Assembly: GCA_025093555.1 (NCBI GenBank)
Contig: JAIWNF010000020.1
Span: forward strand, 124,001-188,000
Reading direction: 5' to 3'
DNA from: Circinella umbellata
Lineage: Eukaryota; Mucoromycota; Mucoromycetes; Mucorales; Lichtheimiaceae
DNA length: 64,000 nucleotides
Shown here: positions 1 through 11,377 of the stretch, piece after piece
Layout of the letters: each line of letters opens with the position of its first letter
How positions within the stretch are numbered: position 1 is the stretch's first letter
The notes under the pieces: model-generated
The model's database searches: none
Told to the model about the DNA's origin: nothing
The model's input: the letters and a program-made list of their open reading frames with translations, nothing else
Made by a program: the position numbers and the translations under genes

Positions 1-1057
1 AAACGTGGCTTCCAAGTGTTACTGTATCATACCCAAAATAAAAAAAAGTGGCCTTGAAAGTCAAGGTATATATCTTTTTATACTTGTATCTATCTTTTGT
101 TTCTTTCAATTCTATGTAACTATTTTATTTGTGACTACTTCATCTTTTAACTTAAAGCAGTTCATGGTCTCAAGGATCATTAGTGGACTTTGGGAAAAAA
201 ATTCATGAATGATCGAGGTACGTACCCAAGAATGAGAAGAAATTCTAAGGTGTAAACGTGATTGAAGATACGTAGCCTCGTGTTTTACTCGTTAATAACA
301 AAATAGTGTTATTAAAGTTTATGCACTAAAAAATGGGAACTGCATTGTTGTTTATATAATATTTAGTAGTATCGATCATCATTTTGATTTTCATTTTTCG
401 ATACATACGTACGTACGTTTCTGTAATAATAATATTTATTTGAAAAATAATACACTGTAGCTCACTACAATATAAATTTAGTTAAATAAATAAAATAGAT
501 ACTAAATCCGCTTGTAAAACTTTATTTTGATTTGTTTGTTTTTGATTATTATTTTTAAGGGTTCGAATAAGAAAACAAAAAGAGGCACTGATAAGATATG
601 GAAGGAAAAAAAAAGAGTGTGTGAAATATTCATGAGTGAGTTATTTTTATATATTTATATGGTCATTAAAATCTTTTAACTTCATTTATCTTGAAAATAA
701 ATAAATAAATGGGACTCAGCGTTTTATATGTGTTCTCTTTTTATAGACCAGTTAAAATAAACTTGGTATTTCACATAACACACAAGCTATACACACACAC
801 ACACACACACACACTTTTTAGAAGCAGGGTTCTTTTTTGGGCCTGGTTCCTCTTTTTTTTATATACACATATATTTTTTTTTTTTTTGGTCTTGCTTTTT
901 TTTTTCTTCCACTTCTTTCTTTATTTATTCTGTAACTTTTTAACCTTTATTTTTATTTATTTATTTTTTTTATTTTATTTTTCTATTAATAATATATACA
1001 TACCCTTTTAATACCTATTATTTTTTTTTCTATAAAGAAAAGAAGATATTAATCATA
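1..1057. other. AT-rich flank and leader before SEC2
   Basis: No convincing gene is seen here; short open frames are low-complexity. A 24-nt (AC)n microsatellite lies at 791-814. From about 835 to 1035 the + strand is extremely T/C-rich, with several T runs of 8-11. This is the kind of pyrimidine-rich leader that precedes many start codons in this window. Confidence 0.6.
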
Positions 1058-3207
1058 ATGGACCTGCAAGACCGTAGAATAGGGGGTATTTTGCAGCAGC
1101 AACAACAACAACAAGTAGTAGTAGAAGAAAAGAATAGGGTTGACACTTTTTCTTCTACTAGTACAAAACAACAACAACCACTTCCACCACGAATAGATAA
1201 TATTGCTCATCTTTATAGTCAACTTCAAGCAGCATTTGACAAGTCATCGTCTTCTTCAACAACAAGAAATAAAATCAATACTGCCATTAGTCACAACAAT
1301 AATAATAGAAATAATACTATGACTACACGTGACAGTTTATCAGACATACAACAAAGAACCTCATTATCATCATCGTCAACAGTTTCTGATGTTCCAAGTA
1401 CTTGTCGTTCATCCACTGAAAGTGGTTTTTATACACCTAGTAACAGTAGTTCAAATGCCAATAGTCCTATTACACCATCTCATACCACTATGGCACCTCA
1501 CCATCATCATTCTCCACAATTACAATTACAACAACAGCAACGTTCATTGAATTCAACAGAAACAAAACATATATCTGATGTATGTTCTTGTCACCATTGG
1601 CTTGTATCCATTGATTCTGAACATTGTGGCATTTGTGACGAACCCATACCTCATTTACAATCGTGGCAACAAGAACGTCATTTAGAATCACAAACCATAA
1701 AACGAACTCAATCTCAATTTTATCGTTTACAAGACAAACATCAAGAATATCAAGAAACCATTCAAAATTTAGTAAAAACGATTCACGAAAAAGAATCAGT
1801 GATTGAACGTCGTACGATTGAATTAGAATCATTACAACAAGATCTCAAGATATTACATACAAAATGTCACGGTGAACGACAACAAGTAAAAGAAATCCAA
1901 CAATCCAAAGAATGTGTGAAACGTGAATTAGAAGAATTATCCCAACGATTATTTGAAGAAGCCAATGTAATGGTTTCCTCAGAAAAAAAAGAAAAGGAAA
2001 GGATTCAAATACAACATGAAAAATCAAAAAAAGCATTGGAACAAGCGAAACAAGATCTTATTCAAGTGGAATTGGAATTATGTCAGTTACGTAAAGAAAT
2101 TGGATTATTGGATGAAACAACATTACCACCCAGACCTTCTTCTGCATTATCGGGATATCACGAACAACATCAGCAACAACAACAACAAAGACAATCTGGA
2201 TCATTTTCTTTCAGAGATTCGTCAAGTCATCATAATGCTAGTGGAGAAGATTCTTATTATTCACCTTCCTCTTCACCTATTGTTACAGGGGCCACAGTCA
2301 TGGGCCCAGAAACAGTCATGATGAGAGCACAAATCGATTTAGCAACACAACATAATAATAATAATCAAAATCAAACCATGCCATTACAAATCGAAGCATC
2401 CGAAGATGATCACTGTTTAATGGAATTTCGACAATTTATTGATTCAGCAAGTACTATTTCACTTCGAAAACTACATTCATTACCTTATATGAAACAATGT
2501 TTAGAAGATGATGTACGACCTACGTTACGATTTGGACCTAATCCAAAATTAACCAGTCGTAAAATCGTTGATTCTATTCTGGTGAAAACATGTTTTGTTG
2601 AAACATGTCCCAGAGGATTTGTAAATGAACAATTAGAACAACAACAACAAGAAGCATCCGAAACAATTACAAGTTTATGGGAACGATTTTCTTCTTCATC
2701 ATCTTCATCATCCACAGTATTTGAAGGATGTCAAGCATGTGGTCGTCCAATAGAAAGAGAAGATCGTGAACAAGTATTAAAATATCGATTTCGTACTTCT
2801 TATTTTGATGAATGGACTTGTATTGATAAATTTTGTCGTGATCGAATTGAAGCTGTCATTCAATTTTATTCCTATCTGAGACAATTAAGAATTGGTGCTT
2901 ATCGTCAACGATCATTAACTGAAGTATATCAAGAATGTTCTCGATTAAGATTACAAATGTGTCTTACCAGGTAAAAATATAGTATAGATGTATATATGGG
3001 GGGGTTATAATTAAAATCTAAATATTTCTGTTTGGGATATATATTAGGATGGGTACATTACCTGCTGTTTTACAAAGTTCTGGATTTGATCCAAATATAC
3101 TTGTCAGAGCTACAACTGGAAATCATAATGGAAAGAATCATTTGGCTCCTGGTGATGATATGAATACAAGATTCTCTAGTTCAACAGCATCAACGCTAAC
3201 TCTTTAA
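1058..3207 (+). CDS. SEC2: Sec2/Rabin8-type Rab GDP/GTP exchange factor
   Basis: Two exons, 1058-2970 and 3048-3207 (intron GTAAAA...TTAG), give about 690 aa. Members of this family activate the exocytic Rab Sec4/Rab8 on secretory vesicles. Residues 1-170 are Gln/Ser/Asn-rich and probably disordered. A Cys/His cluster at about 174-195 (CSCHHW...CGIC) resembles a small zinc site. A long coiled coil covers about 210-350 and contains the Sec2 hallmark 'LFEEANVMV' near residue 297. The C-terminal half holds the conserved Rab3IP/Sec2 segment with 'CQACGRPIE', 'CIDKFCRDRIEAV' and 'LRLQMCLTRMGTL'; the last of these is completed by the splice, which supports the intron. The start is the first ATG after the T-rich leader. 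The family call is strong; the target Rab is inferred. Confidence 0.88.
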
Positions 3208-3983
3208 TTGAATATACATCTATATTCAATTTGTATGATAATTCAAAAAAAAAAAAAAAGCTCTCCTCCGACTTTCGACTTGCCAAAACACTCTTTCATC
3301 CCTTTCAATTATAAATATTTTATAATTTTATTACTATTACTATTACTACTACTTATTTACACCTTTTTAATGACCTCTCCTTATTATCCATACACACATA
3401 CACACAAAAAGAAAAGAGAGAAACCACTTCAAATACACCTCTCTTCTTCTTCTTCGTCTTTCTTTTTTATTAGTACTCTTATTATTACTACGTACGTATT
3501 TACTTTTTTTTTTCGTTTGTTTTGAACAACTCCCTTTGATTTATTATACCACCTTCTTTTTTATTTTTTGAACTCTTTATTTCTTCCCCCTTCTGTTGTT
3601 AGTCATCAACATGTAAATCTTTTATATACTTCTTTTTTTTTTTTTTGATAATTTGAACGTATTAAAAAAAACTATTTTATTATACAAAGTATCTATATAA
3701 ATATAAATGACTTTTTTTTTTTTAAGTATATATTTTTACGAGAAGAATTAATTGTGTTAAGGAAAGAAGGGAAAAGTTCCTTATCAAATCGATTGATTTC
3801 ATTCCAAAAATGTATGGTATATGTATAAGTGTGTGGAATGTATTTAAGAGAGAGTGCACAGTCCAATTAATTTGTTGTTAGTGAAATTATTATGGGTATT
3901 TTCATGTGATTCGTTAAAACCTGCAGGAACTGATTTTTTCCCTCTCTTCTTTTATTTTTTGATTCAAAAGACCGTTTTAAAAA
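3208..3983. other. Intergenic region between SEC2 and RER2
   Basis: About 780 bp of T-rich and A-rich simple sequence. It serves as the 3' flank of the Rab exchange factor and the promoter of the downstream prenyltransferase. I see no coding sequence with family similarity; the open frame near 3208-3525 is translated homopolymer. Confidence 0.6.
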
Positions 3984-5635
3984 ATGACATCTTTTCTTTC
4001 ATCCATATATGATTATGGTTATATAACAACTGAAAAAGCTGCCATTGGTATATTAAGACGTGGTCGAATACCTTCTCATGTTGGATTTATTTTAGATGGG
4101 AATCGACGTTATGCAAGAAAAGCTGGAGCTTCAAATACGAAATTTGGTCATTATGAAGGATTCAAACAATTAAAAAAAGTATATATATATATATAAATAT
4201 TCTTTTTTATTGTGTGAATTGAGTGAATTGGGGGTGTGGGGATTGTGGGTGGGTGGGTTATCTTTTATTTTTTAACATTGAGAACATGAATGAAAAAAGA
4301 TCTATTTATTTTATTCACTGATTATTTTTTGTACTCTGTAGGTATTGGATTTTTGTATGCGGTTAGGAATTCAATCTGTCACTGTATTTGCTTTCAGTAT
4401 TGAAAATTTTAAACGATCAGAAGAAGAAGTGGCCTATTTAATGCAATTATTTCGTGAAGCTTTCACTATATTTTCAGAAAAAAAGTAAGGAGGGGGTTGG
4501 TTTTTTTTTTGGGATTATTATGGATTCTTTTTGCTGTGATAGAAGGCTTTAACCAAAAAAAAAATTGTTTAGCGATTTGATAGATGGATATCGAATTGGA
4601 ATCCGAGTATTGGGACATCTTAGTTATTTACCACCTGATGTACAAGAATTAGCACATAAAGTGATGAAAAAAACAGAACATAATACAGAGTAAGTAGGAA
4701 AAAAAAATAACAATAATTATATACGATCCATTTACCATGACAATACATCCATGACAACGAACAATTATTTTTTCTTTTAAAAAAAATTCGTTACTAAGTT
4801 AAAAAAACCGTTCTGATAATGCATATGTTTCCACAAACCCCTATTTTTTTTTGCAAATTGTAGACGATATTTCAATATATGTTGTCCTTATACTTCAAGA
4901 GATGAGATAACAACAGCTATTAAAGAGAATGTAAAACTTGTGGAACAAAATAAAATGAATATAGAGTAAGTAGAATATAATATAGCATAATAATAGTAAT
5001 CTATTATAACTTTGAAAAACTAACTATGGAAATGGGAAACAAAAATAGTGACATTACGGAAAAATCTATACATAATCATTTATTTACCTCAGCAAGTCCG
5101 CCATTAGATATTCTTGTACGTACTTCTGGAGAAATCAGACTCAGTGATTTCTTGCTTTGGCAGGTAAATTATCTATCTACGCATTTAATTTTTTTGGATA
5201 AGGAAAAAAAAAATACCAGACACCAAAAAAAAAAAAAAGGATGATAATGGGGAGATCTACGAAAAAATAATAGTAATAATAAAAAAAAAAGAGAGGAAAG
5301 ATGATTTACATCTATATATATTTATATATATTATTATCATTTTGCATTGGGAGTAAAAAAAAAACCGAGGGGAGAAGGGGAGGGGAAAGAGATGTGAACG
5401 GAGGAGAAAAATTACATGTATAAATTTTTTTTTAATGCCCTTTCATCTACCCCTCCTACCTCCTTCCACAAATTTAAATGTATAGGCAAGCGATCAATGT
5501 CAAATACAACTTTTAAATTGCTTTTGGCCAGAACTTACATTTTGGAAATTCTTACCTATTTTATTAGAATATCAAATATACCATGATGCATCACATAATA
5601 ATCATAATAATCATAATGATGATAACAAAGAATAA
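3984..5635 (+). CDS. RER2: cis-prenyltransferase, dehydrodolichyl diphosphate synthase (Rer2/DHDDS type)
   Basis: Six exons: 3984-4178, 4342-4484, 4573-4689, 4864-4965, 5049-5163 and 5486-5635, giving 273 aa. All junctions are GT-AG and the frame closes. The enzyme condenses isopentenyl diphosphates in cis onto farnesyl diphosphate to make the polyprenyl precursor of dolichol at the ER. Visible family motifs are '[12 protein letters not shown]' with catalytic Asp38 and the substrate-binding Asn/Arg, '[12 protein letters not shown]', and '[19 protein letters not shown]', which is completed across a splice. Length is normal for the Rer2/DHDDS subunit. The intact DGNRR motif argues against the non-catalytic partner Nus1/NgBR. 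The C-terminus is Asn/His-rich and lacks an RxG motif, which in eukaryotes is usually supplied by the Nus1 partner (inferred here). Confidence 0.92.
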
Positions 5636-6047
5636 TTATAATAATAATAAAAAATAAGAATTTCTTTTGACATCCTTCCCCCCCCCCTTCAATTATTATA
5701 ATATCAAATGTTATAAAAGGAATCGGCCATTGAAGTTAAACCAAATAAGGGTTAGAAGGGGTTCTTTTTTTTTTATCGTAACCCCTTTGGGGTTATTTTT
5801 ACCAGAAAAGTATTTTTAAAATACAACAACCTTTTTTCTTTTTGTGTAATCTTTTACATATCATAAACATTATAACACCTGGAAAAAAAAAAGGACATAA
5901 ATATATATATTACTTCTCCCTGTTTCCTTCATTTTTGCCTTTTTCTTTTTCTTCTTCTTGTTCTTCTTATTACTACTATTATCATCATTACTATTACTCT
6001 ATCACTCTAATTATAATTATAATTATATAAACCCAAGCCATAACATC
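5636..6047. other. Intergenic region and pyrimidine-rich leader of the GT2 gene
   Basis: About 410 bp without a gene. A CT-rich block at 5918-5970 is followed by TTA/TAT repeats up to the start codon. The reading frame is open upstream to 5958, but those 30 codons (poly-Leu, Tyr-Asn repeats) come from the simple-sequence leader, so I set the start at 6048. Confidence 0.55.
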
Positions 6048-7758
6048 ATGTTGTATCTTACAGATGACGTGGGCTTGTTACCTTTCTTTTTACCATTAGG
6101 TATTATTGGATTTTATCGATACTTGTGGTATTTCATTCGTATCATTGCTTGGCTTACTTATAAACCTCGACGACCCAAGCCTAATCCAACCTATCGATCC
6201 GAAGAAGATGTTACTATTATTGTACCTACCATTGATGCAGGTGAAGAATTCAAGATTGCTGCAAAAAGTTGGTTAGCATGTAAACCAAAAGAAATCGTCA
6301 TTATTACTGAAACAAGTATGCGTGGTCCTTTGGAAGAATTAGCCAATGAAGTGGATCCTGAACGTATTCGAGTATTAACTGTTCCCAAAGCCAATAAGCG
6401 ATTACAAATGACTGCAGGTGTTAATGCAACCAATACAGAAATTTTAGTGTTTGCAGATGATGATGCTATTTGGAAACCTACTATGCTTGATTATATATTG
6501 GCTTGTTTTGAAGATCTCAAGATGGGTGGTGTAGGTACTTCTCAAACAGTGCATGCTGTTGATCCTAATGGGCATCAAACACTTTGGGAAATTTTAGCTG
6601 GATTTCGTCTTACTTCACGTAATATTGAAATTGCTGCATCTACTCATATTGATGGTGGTATCTGTTGCTTATCAGGTCGTACAGCAGCTTATAGAACATT
6701 AATTTTAAAAGATCCAGCTTTTCAACATTGTTTTACCAATGATTTATGGTTGGGCAAATACCCATTAAATTCGGGAGATGATAAATTCTTAACCCGTTGG
6801 ATGTGTTCTCATGGTTGGAATACGTATGCTCAAGTATGTACAGAAGCAGAATTGTATTCTACATTTAAAAATAACTGGCGATTTGTTAAACAAGTACTGC
6901 GTTGGACTCGTAATACTTGGCGTTCGGATTTTCGATCTTTATTTACTGAACGATATATATGGCGTAGACATCCTTATGTTGCATTTACTATGCTAGATAA
7001 AATTTTTAATCCATTGACTCTATTGGCGGGTCCTATTCTTGTGGGTGTTTTTACTTCATTACAAGAAAAAAATGCTGGACCTTCGAATCCACCTTTACCT
7101 GGTTGGAATGTAGCTGTTTCTTATATCGTTTGGTTATTAGTGACACGATTTCTTAAATTGATTCCTCATTTCTTACGTCGTCCATTGGATATCTGGGTAA
7201 TACCTTGCTGGTTAATTTTTAATTATTATTTTGCAATCATGAAAATTTATGCATTATTTACACTTCATGTTACTGCTTGGGGTACAAGAACTTTTGAAAA
7301 TGTAAGAAATCTTTTACTTTTTATTAATCGGTTTATCAGTATTATAGGGGGGGGTTGATAAAGGTCGGGATAAGAAAATAAGGCGGAGGAGAATTGGGAA
7401 AAAAAGAAAATGATACTTAATATATATTTTATAATAATAAAACTTTATTATATAGGGTGAAGGCCTCGGCGCATCAATGGAAGTAGATGAAAAAGACTCC
7501 AATAATAATATTAATAATAATCGTAATAATACAGCAATTGTACAACAACAACAAGAAGAGATTAAGATTGAAATGAGTCAAATTGGACAACACCAGCCAC
7601 AACACCAACCTCCACAAGTGTATCAACCAGAAACAGTACATAGAGATCCATTTGCTGATAATATAAATGATTATACAAATGGAGAGCATTTACGATATCA
7701 AGAACGACAACATCAACTTCAAAATCATCCTAATAGTCCTTATGGTCAATACCATTAA
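6048..7758 (+). CDS. Membrane glycosyltransferase family 2, Cps1/hyaluronan-synthase-like
   Basis: Two exons, 6048-7301 and 7456-7758, give 518 aa. Processive GT2 enzymes of this type polymerise a sugar chain from UDP-sugar at the plasma membrane and export it through their own membrane domain. An N-terminal TM segment (about 5-35) is followed by the GT-A domain. It shows 'VPTIDAG' near 60, 'FADDDA' with the metal-binding Asp137-139, 'GDDKFL' (Asp244-245) and 'QVLRW' (282-286, the Q(Q/R)xRW motif of processive synthases). Three more hydrophobic segments follow at about 320-405. Exon 2 encodes a polar, Asn/Gln/His-rich cytosolic tail of about 100 residues. The nearest named relatives are fungal Cps1/GT2 proteins of hyphal and capsule growth. 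The actual sugar product cannot be read from sequence. Confidence 0.85.
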
Positions 7759-9771
7759 TTCTTGTGTATATTACGCTACATACACACATACAACCTCATA
7801 TATATATATGAAAGAGTGTTTCATCGCATTTATTATCATCATTATTTTGTTCGAATCTATTAGGCATAATCATAACATTTATCATTCACCCCCCCCCAAA
7901 CAAAAGCAACTAAAACTTTGATATACGCATCTTTTTTTAAACACATCACTTATACATATTTTATTTATTCTCTCCTCTTTTTACCCAATGTATTTTTTTT
8001 TTTGTTTCTCTTTCACTTTTTCATTATACATTTATTTATTGAAGTTATTCCTTTCTTTGCAAAACTTGGCATAATAATAATAAAGAATAATTTACGTACC
8101 CTATATAAGATGTTCTTTTGTAACCCCAGGTAACTTATATATTCCTCCCCCGAATCCTTTTTTAATTTTTTTTATACTACCTTTCAAAAATAATAATGAA
8201 CGTGTTTTTCTCCTTTTTTTTTTATTATCATTATCATTTATCGCATGCATGGATGAATAACCACTATCTCGTGGCGGGGGTTACTTATTCACATTAGGTT
8301 ATTCTGTCATGTTGTTTTTATAAATGATTTTATTGGCTTATCTTTGTATTTGTTTATGCCTGTTTTTTTTTTTCTCGGAAGATCGACAACATTTTATCTA
8401 TTTATCTTTTACACAACTTACATTACTCATAAAATCATTCGATCTTTTCTTTTTGCTCTTGTAGTTATTCAAAATAGAAAAACAAATATTATTTTCTTAG
8501 TGGAGTCCGATTAGTACATAAATAACCAAACCAAAAAAAAAAAATTGGTTAATGCTGATTACCGTATATACAGATAAGGTGTGCTTGCACTATATAAATT
8601 TGTTATATAGTAAATAAGCTTGGAATTCCGTCATAAATGCATTAGAGTTAATCAAATTATTCATTAATAAATTCTGGAAGAAAATGATATTACATTGTTA
8701 CCATAAAAATACGATGGATGAAGGCACAAATATTTATAAGTATGTAGGTAGTACAGTAAAAGGGGAAAAACCAGAAGCTTTTTTGATAAAATTTGCTTCA
8801 GTATAAAAATGAGTTGTATAAAAAATATAAGTTCACTTAAAGCTGAAGAAAAAAGAATATTCTCTCAAACTTTTTTTTACGTGGCTGTTTGTATCAAAAG
8901 TAAATATGAAGTACAAAAACTTTATTAAAAGTTCACAAAGTGATTTGGTTAGTCCAAGAACTTTTTAAGCATTCTTTCCCAACTTTATAAAAATCTTTCA
9001 TAAAATAACAACATTATCGTGCTTAATTCGCATCGATTCAAACCGTGACACCGAAAGTTATTCGATCAATAGTTCTACCCTTCATGGATGTTGGTAAATG
9101 ACAGAGTACTATAAAGTTTAAGATTCTCAACGCCAAGGTCAAAAGTGTTTTCTTTTTTATACGTATCTTTTCTTTTGGAGAGGAATAGTCGATTCGTTGC
9201 GGTTCCAAGATTTAGATAGAAGATACAACATGGTGGGCAATACGTACGTAAGCCAGAGTATTTTTACAGCTCGACGAAACGCCATTGTGGCACCACGTGA
9301 GAATAATAACAGAGAAGAAGAAAGTAAGACAATTATATGGTCAGCCCCACTAAAGCTCTTGATGGTGTTTTTGACGCATTCACTTATATATGGGGCATCT
9401 AGTCCCAGATTATCAAATATAAATTATGTTCCAAAAGTTGAAGAATCACTCTTTTTTTATTTAAGAATAATAATATAAAGGCCCCCTTTTCTTTGAGAAA
9501 ATGATGATAATGATCTGGTTAACTCATAAAAAAGATACAGAATATCTGTTATCAACAAGGTGTTGAGAAGGTTTCTTTTGACGGCAAGAATGATTTGTGT
9601 ATTTTCAATTTCAATGGAAACAGGGTAGCCAACTGAAAACAAAGGGAAGAGATTAGATGACGTTAAAGGAAGGCCGTGTCAATAATGTTACCAATAAAAG
9701 ATTGATATTATATGATATAAGATAAAATAATACTATTATAAACCCGGTAAATATTTAAGAAAGCTCACCGG
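7759..9771. other. Intergenic region with no supported gene
   Basis: About 2 kb of AT-rich DNA after the GT2 gene. The open frame at 9197-9478 (93 codons) shows no family motif or splice-extended continuation and is not called. Nothing else is recognisable. Confidence 0.5.
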
Positions 9772-9817
9772 ATACCGGTTTAGCGAAATACCGGTTTAAC
9801 GAGTATCGGTTTAGCGA
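9772..9817. repeat. Three tandem copies of a 15-bp CGGTTTA(G/A)CGA motif
   Basis: Three near-identical 15-mers lie at 9772-9786 (ATACCGGTTTAGCGA), 9788-9802 (one change, AACGA) and 9803-9817 (GTATCGG...). They are followed by 'ATACTCACTGTA'. On the - strand this reads as CAGTGAGTATTCGC followed by repeats of TAAACCGGTAT. That resembles the end of a pogo/Fot1-like DNA transposon, but no partner end or transposase is present nearby, so this is inference. Confidence 0.6.
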
Positions 9818-9964
9818 ATACTCACTGTATCAATTGATGGATGAATGTAGTTCTTTTATCAAATGACACCAATATATGCATGTATGTAGTTCGTGTGCTG
9901 AGCTGAAATACATAGTAATATATCCAGAATTTCTGTTAATTTATAAACTAATTACTAAAGACGT

Positions 9965-10898
9965 TTGATTCTGTCTTCTTGTACAGTCTCAGTAATGAAT
10001 ATTCTGGCGTCAATTGGTGTGCGAGCACGATGTCTTGGTAAATTGCTCAGTACTCGTCTTTACCGCCAATTTATCAGACCCAAGATGGAGTACAGTCTGG
10101 GCATTGCCAAACTTAATAAAGATAATTACAACACTCTCCAAGAAGCACAAAATACCTGCCTTCGAAAAATATATGGTATCAAGAAAAACCACTCCATGGC
10201 CATTGTCCATCATCTTGCAAATCTTGAGTATATGATTAATCGTGTTACTACCGTACAAGCAAAGTTTATCTATCGTTCATACCAGATGCCTGATGATGCT
10301 TCATTTACAATTTTACTACCTCATGCTCGCCAAACCAAAGGGCTTTGCTCCTGGACTTCTGTCATTAGAAAAAATAAAATTTGGAACTCACTCGATGTAA
10401 CAACACAAGCAAACAGAAGCACGGTAACAACAAGTGACCTTAAAACCGCCATCAAACAACATCTCAAAAGCACACACATACAACACTGCGAACGAAAGAA
10501 TAGTAAATTATTAAATCAATGCCGCACGCAATTAGGCATTGACCCAATTCTATGGCTGCTGATGACATTTACCGAACGTACTTTATGTATTTACTACCGC
10601 CTTAGTTGGATCACTAATCACCAACAACAACCATGTCCTAATTGTCACCAAACAACACTTACTCTCTTGCCACGACGTCCATGCTTTTTTATCAAGTTCT
10701 CAACATATTAATGACACTATATCATTTATTCTTAATCGACTCTCCAAATCACCTCCTGCATCATACAGTAAACGGCTCTATCTGAAAATTATCTGGTCAA
10801 AACTCTGCTTCATCCTATATCAACTTTATCGTACCTGCCGTCCGGATTATTATACTACCATTGATACAATTTGGACATTTATTACTCCAATGGATTGA
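9965..10898 (+). pseudogene. C-terminal fragment of a non-LTR (LINE) reverse transcriptase, frameshifted
   Basis: The frame from about 9980 reads 'MNILASIGVRARCLGKLLSTRL' and then the thumb/C-terminal region of LINE ORF2 proteins. It ends with the start of a zinc-knuckle-like motif, 'CPNCHQTTLT'. Near 10663-10668 the coding frame shifts by +1. The continuation in the new frame (SCHDVHAFLSSS...LYRTCRPDYYTT) runs to a stop at 10898. The polymerase core with its catalytic Asp residues is absent, so the copy is 5'-truncated, as is usual for LINEs. The family call rests on recognition of the conserved C-terminal segment. The element cannot be active. Confidence 0.75.
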
Positions 10899-11155
10899 AC
10901 CTCCGCCTGAACCACCTGCACCTCTTTTAAACTGATACAGAAAAAAGAAAAAAAAAACCAAACAACCAAACAACCAAACAAATTCCTTGACACGCTTCGT
11001 CTCTCTCGTACTTTTATATTGTTACTTCACTATCTTCTATTATATATTAGTCCCTCCACTCACTTCTCCCTTTCATTGATGATCTCTTTACTGTAGCTTT
11101 ACATCCACCTTTTTCCTGCTGCCCCGCAGGTTTTTCAGTCTTATTCGGAAATTAA
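9965..11155 (+). mobile_element. 5'-truncated LINE copy with its 3' tail
   Basis: The element covers the reverse-transcriptase relic plus a roughly 250-bp tail. The tail holds an A-rich stretch and a CCAAACAA repeat near 10957-10982. A perfect 5-bp stem hairpin follows (CCTGC 11115-11119, GCAGG 11126-11130), then 'TTATTCGGAAATTAAA'. The left edge is taken where recognisable coding begins, and the right edge is approximate. No target-site duplication was identified with confidence. Confidence 0.6.
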
Positions 11156-11377
11156 ATCTTTCTCCAACCCCACAAATTCTGAGCATTTAAATTATAACCT
11201 TATTCTCTAGAAAAGGTTCTATTTATTATACAATTATTTATGAATAATACAATATGCTGTTTATATGAAAAAAAAAGACATGTCATAAAAATGTGTGTGG
11301 TGTAATAATGGAATAAGATCGGAAGATGCAATTGTTCGAGGAGAATAAGAGGTAAGATGAAGATTATTAATATATTA

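Noticed and set aside
5958..6047. N-terminal extension of the GT2 protein
   Set aside because: The extra 30 residues are translated simple sequence from the CT-rich leader; the ATG at 6048 matches the expected start of the TM segment.
9197..9478. 93-codon open frame on the + strand
   Set aside because: No family motif, no plausible splice extension, and the second half dissolves into AT-rich low complexity.
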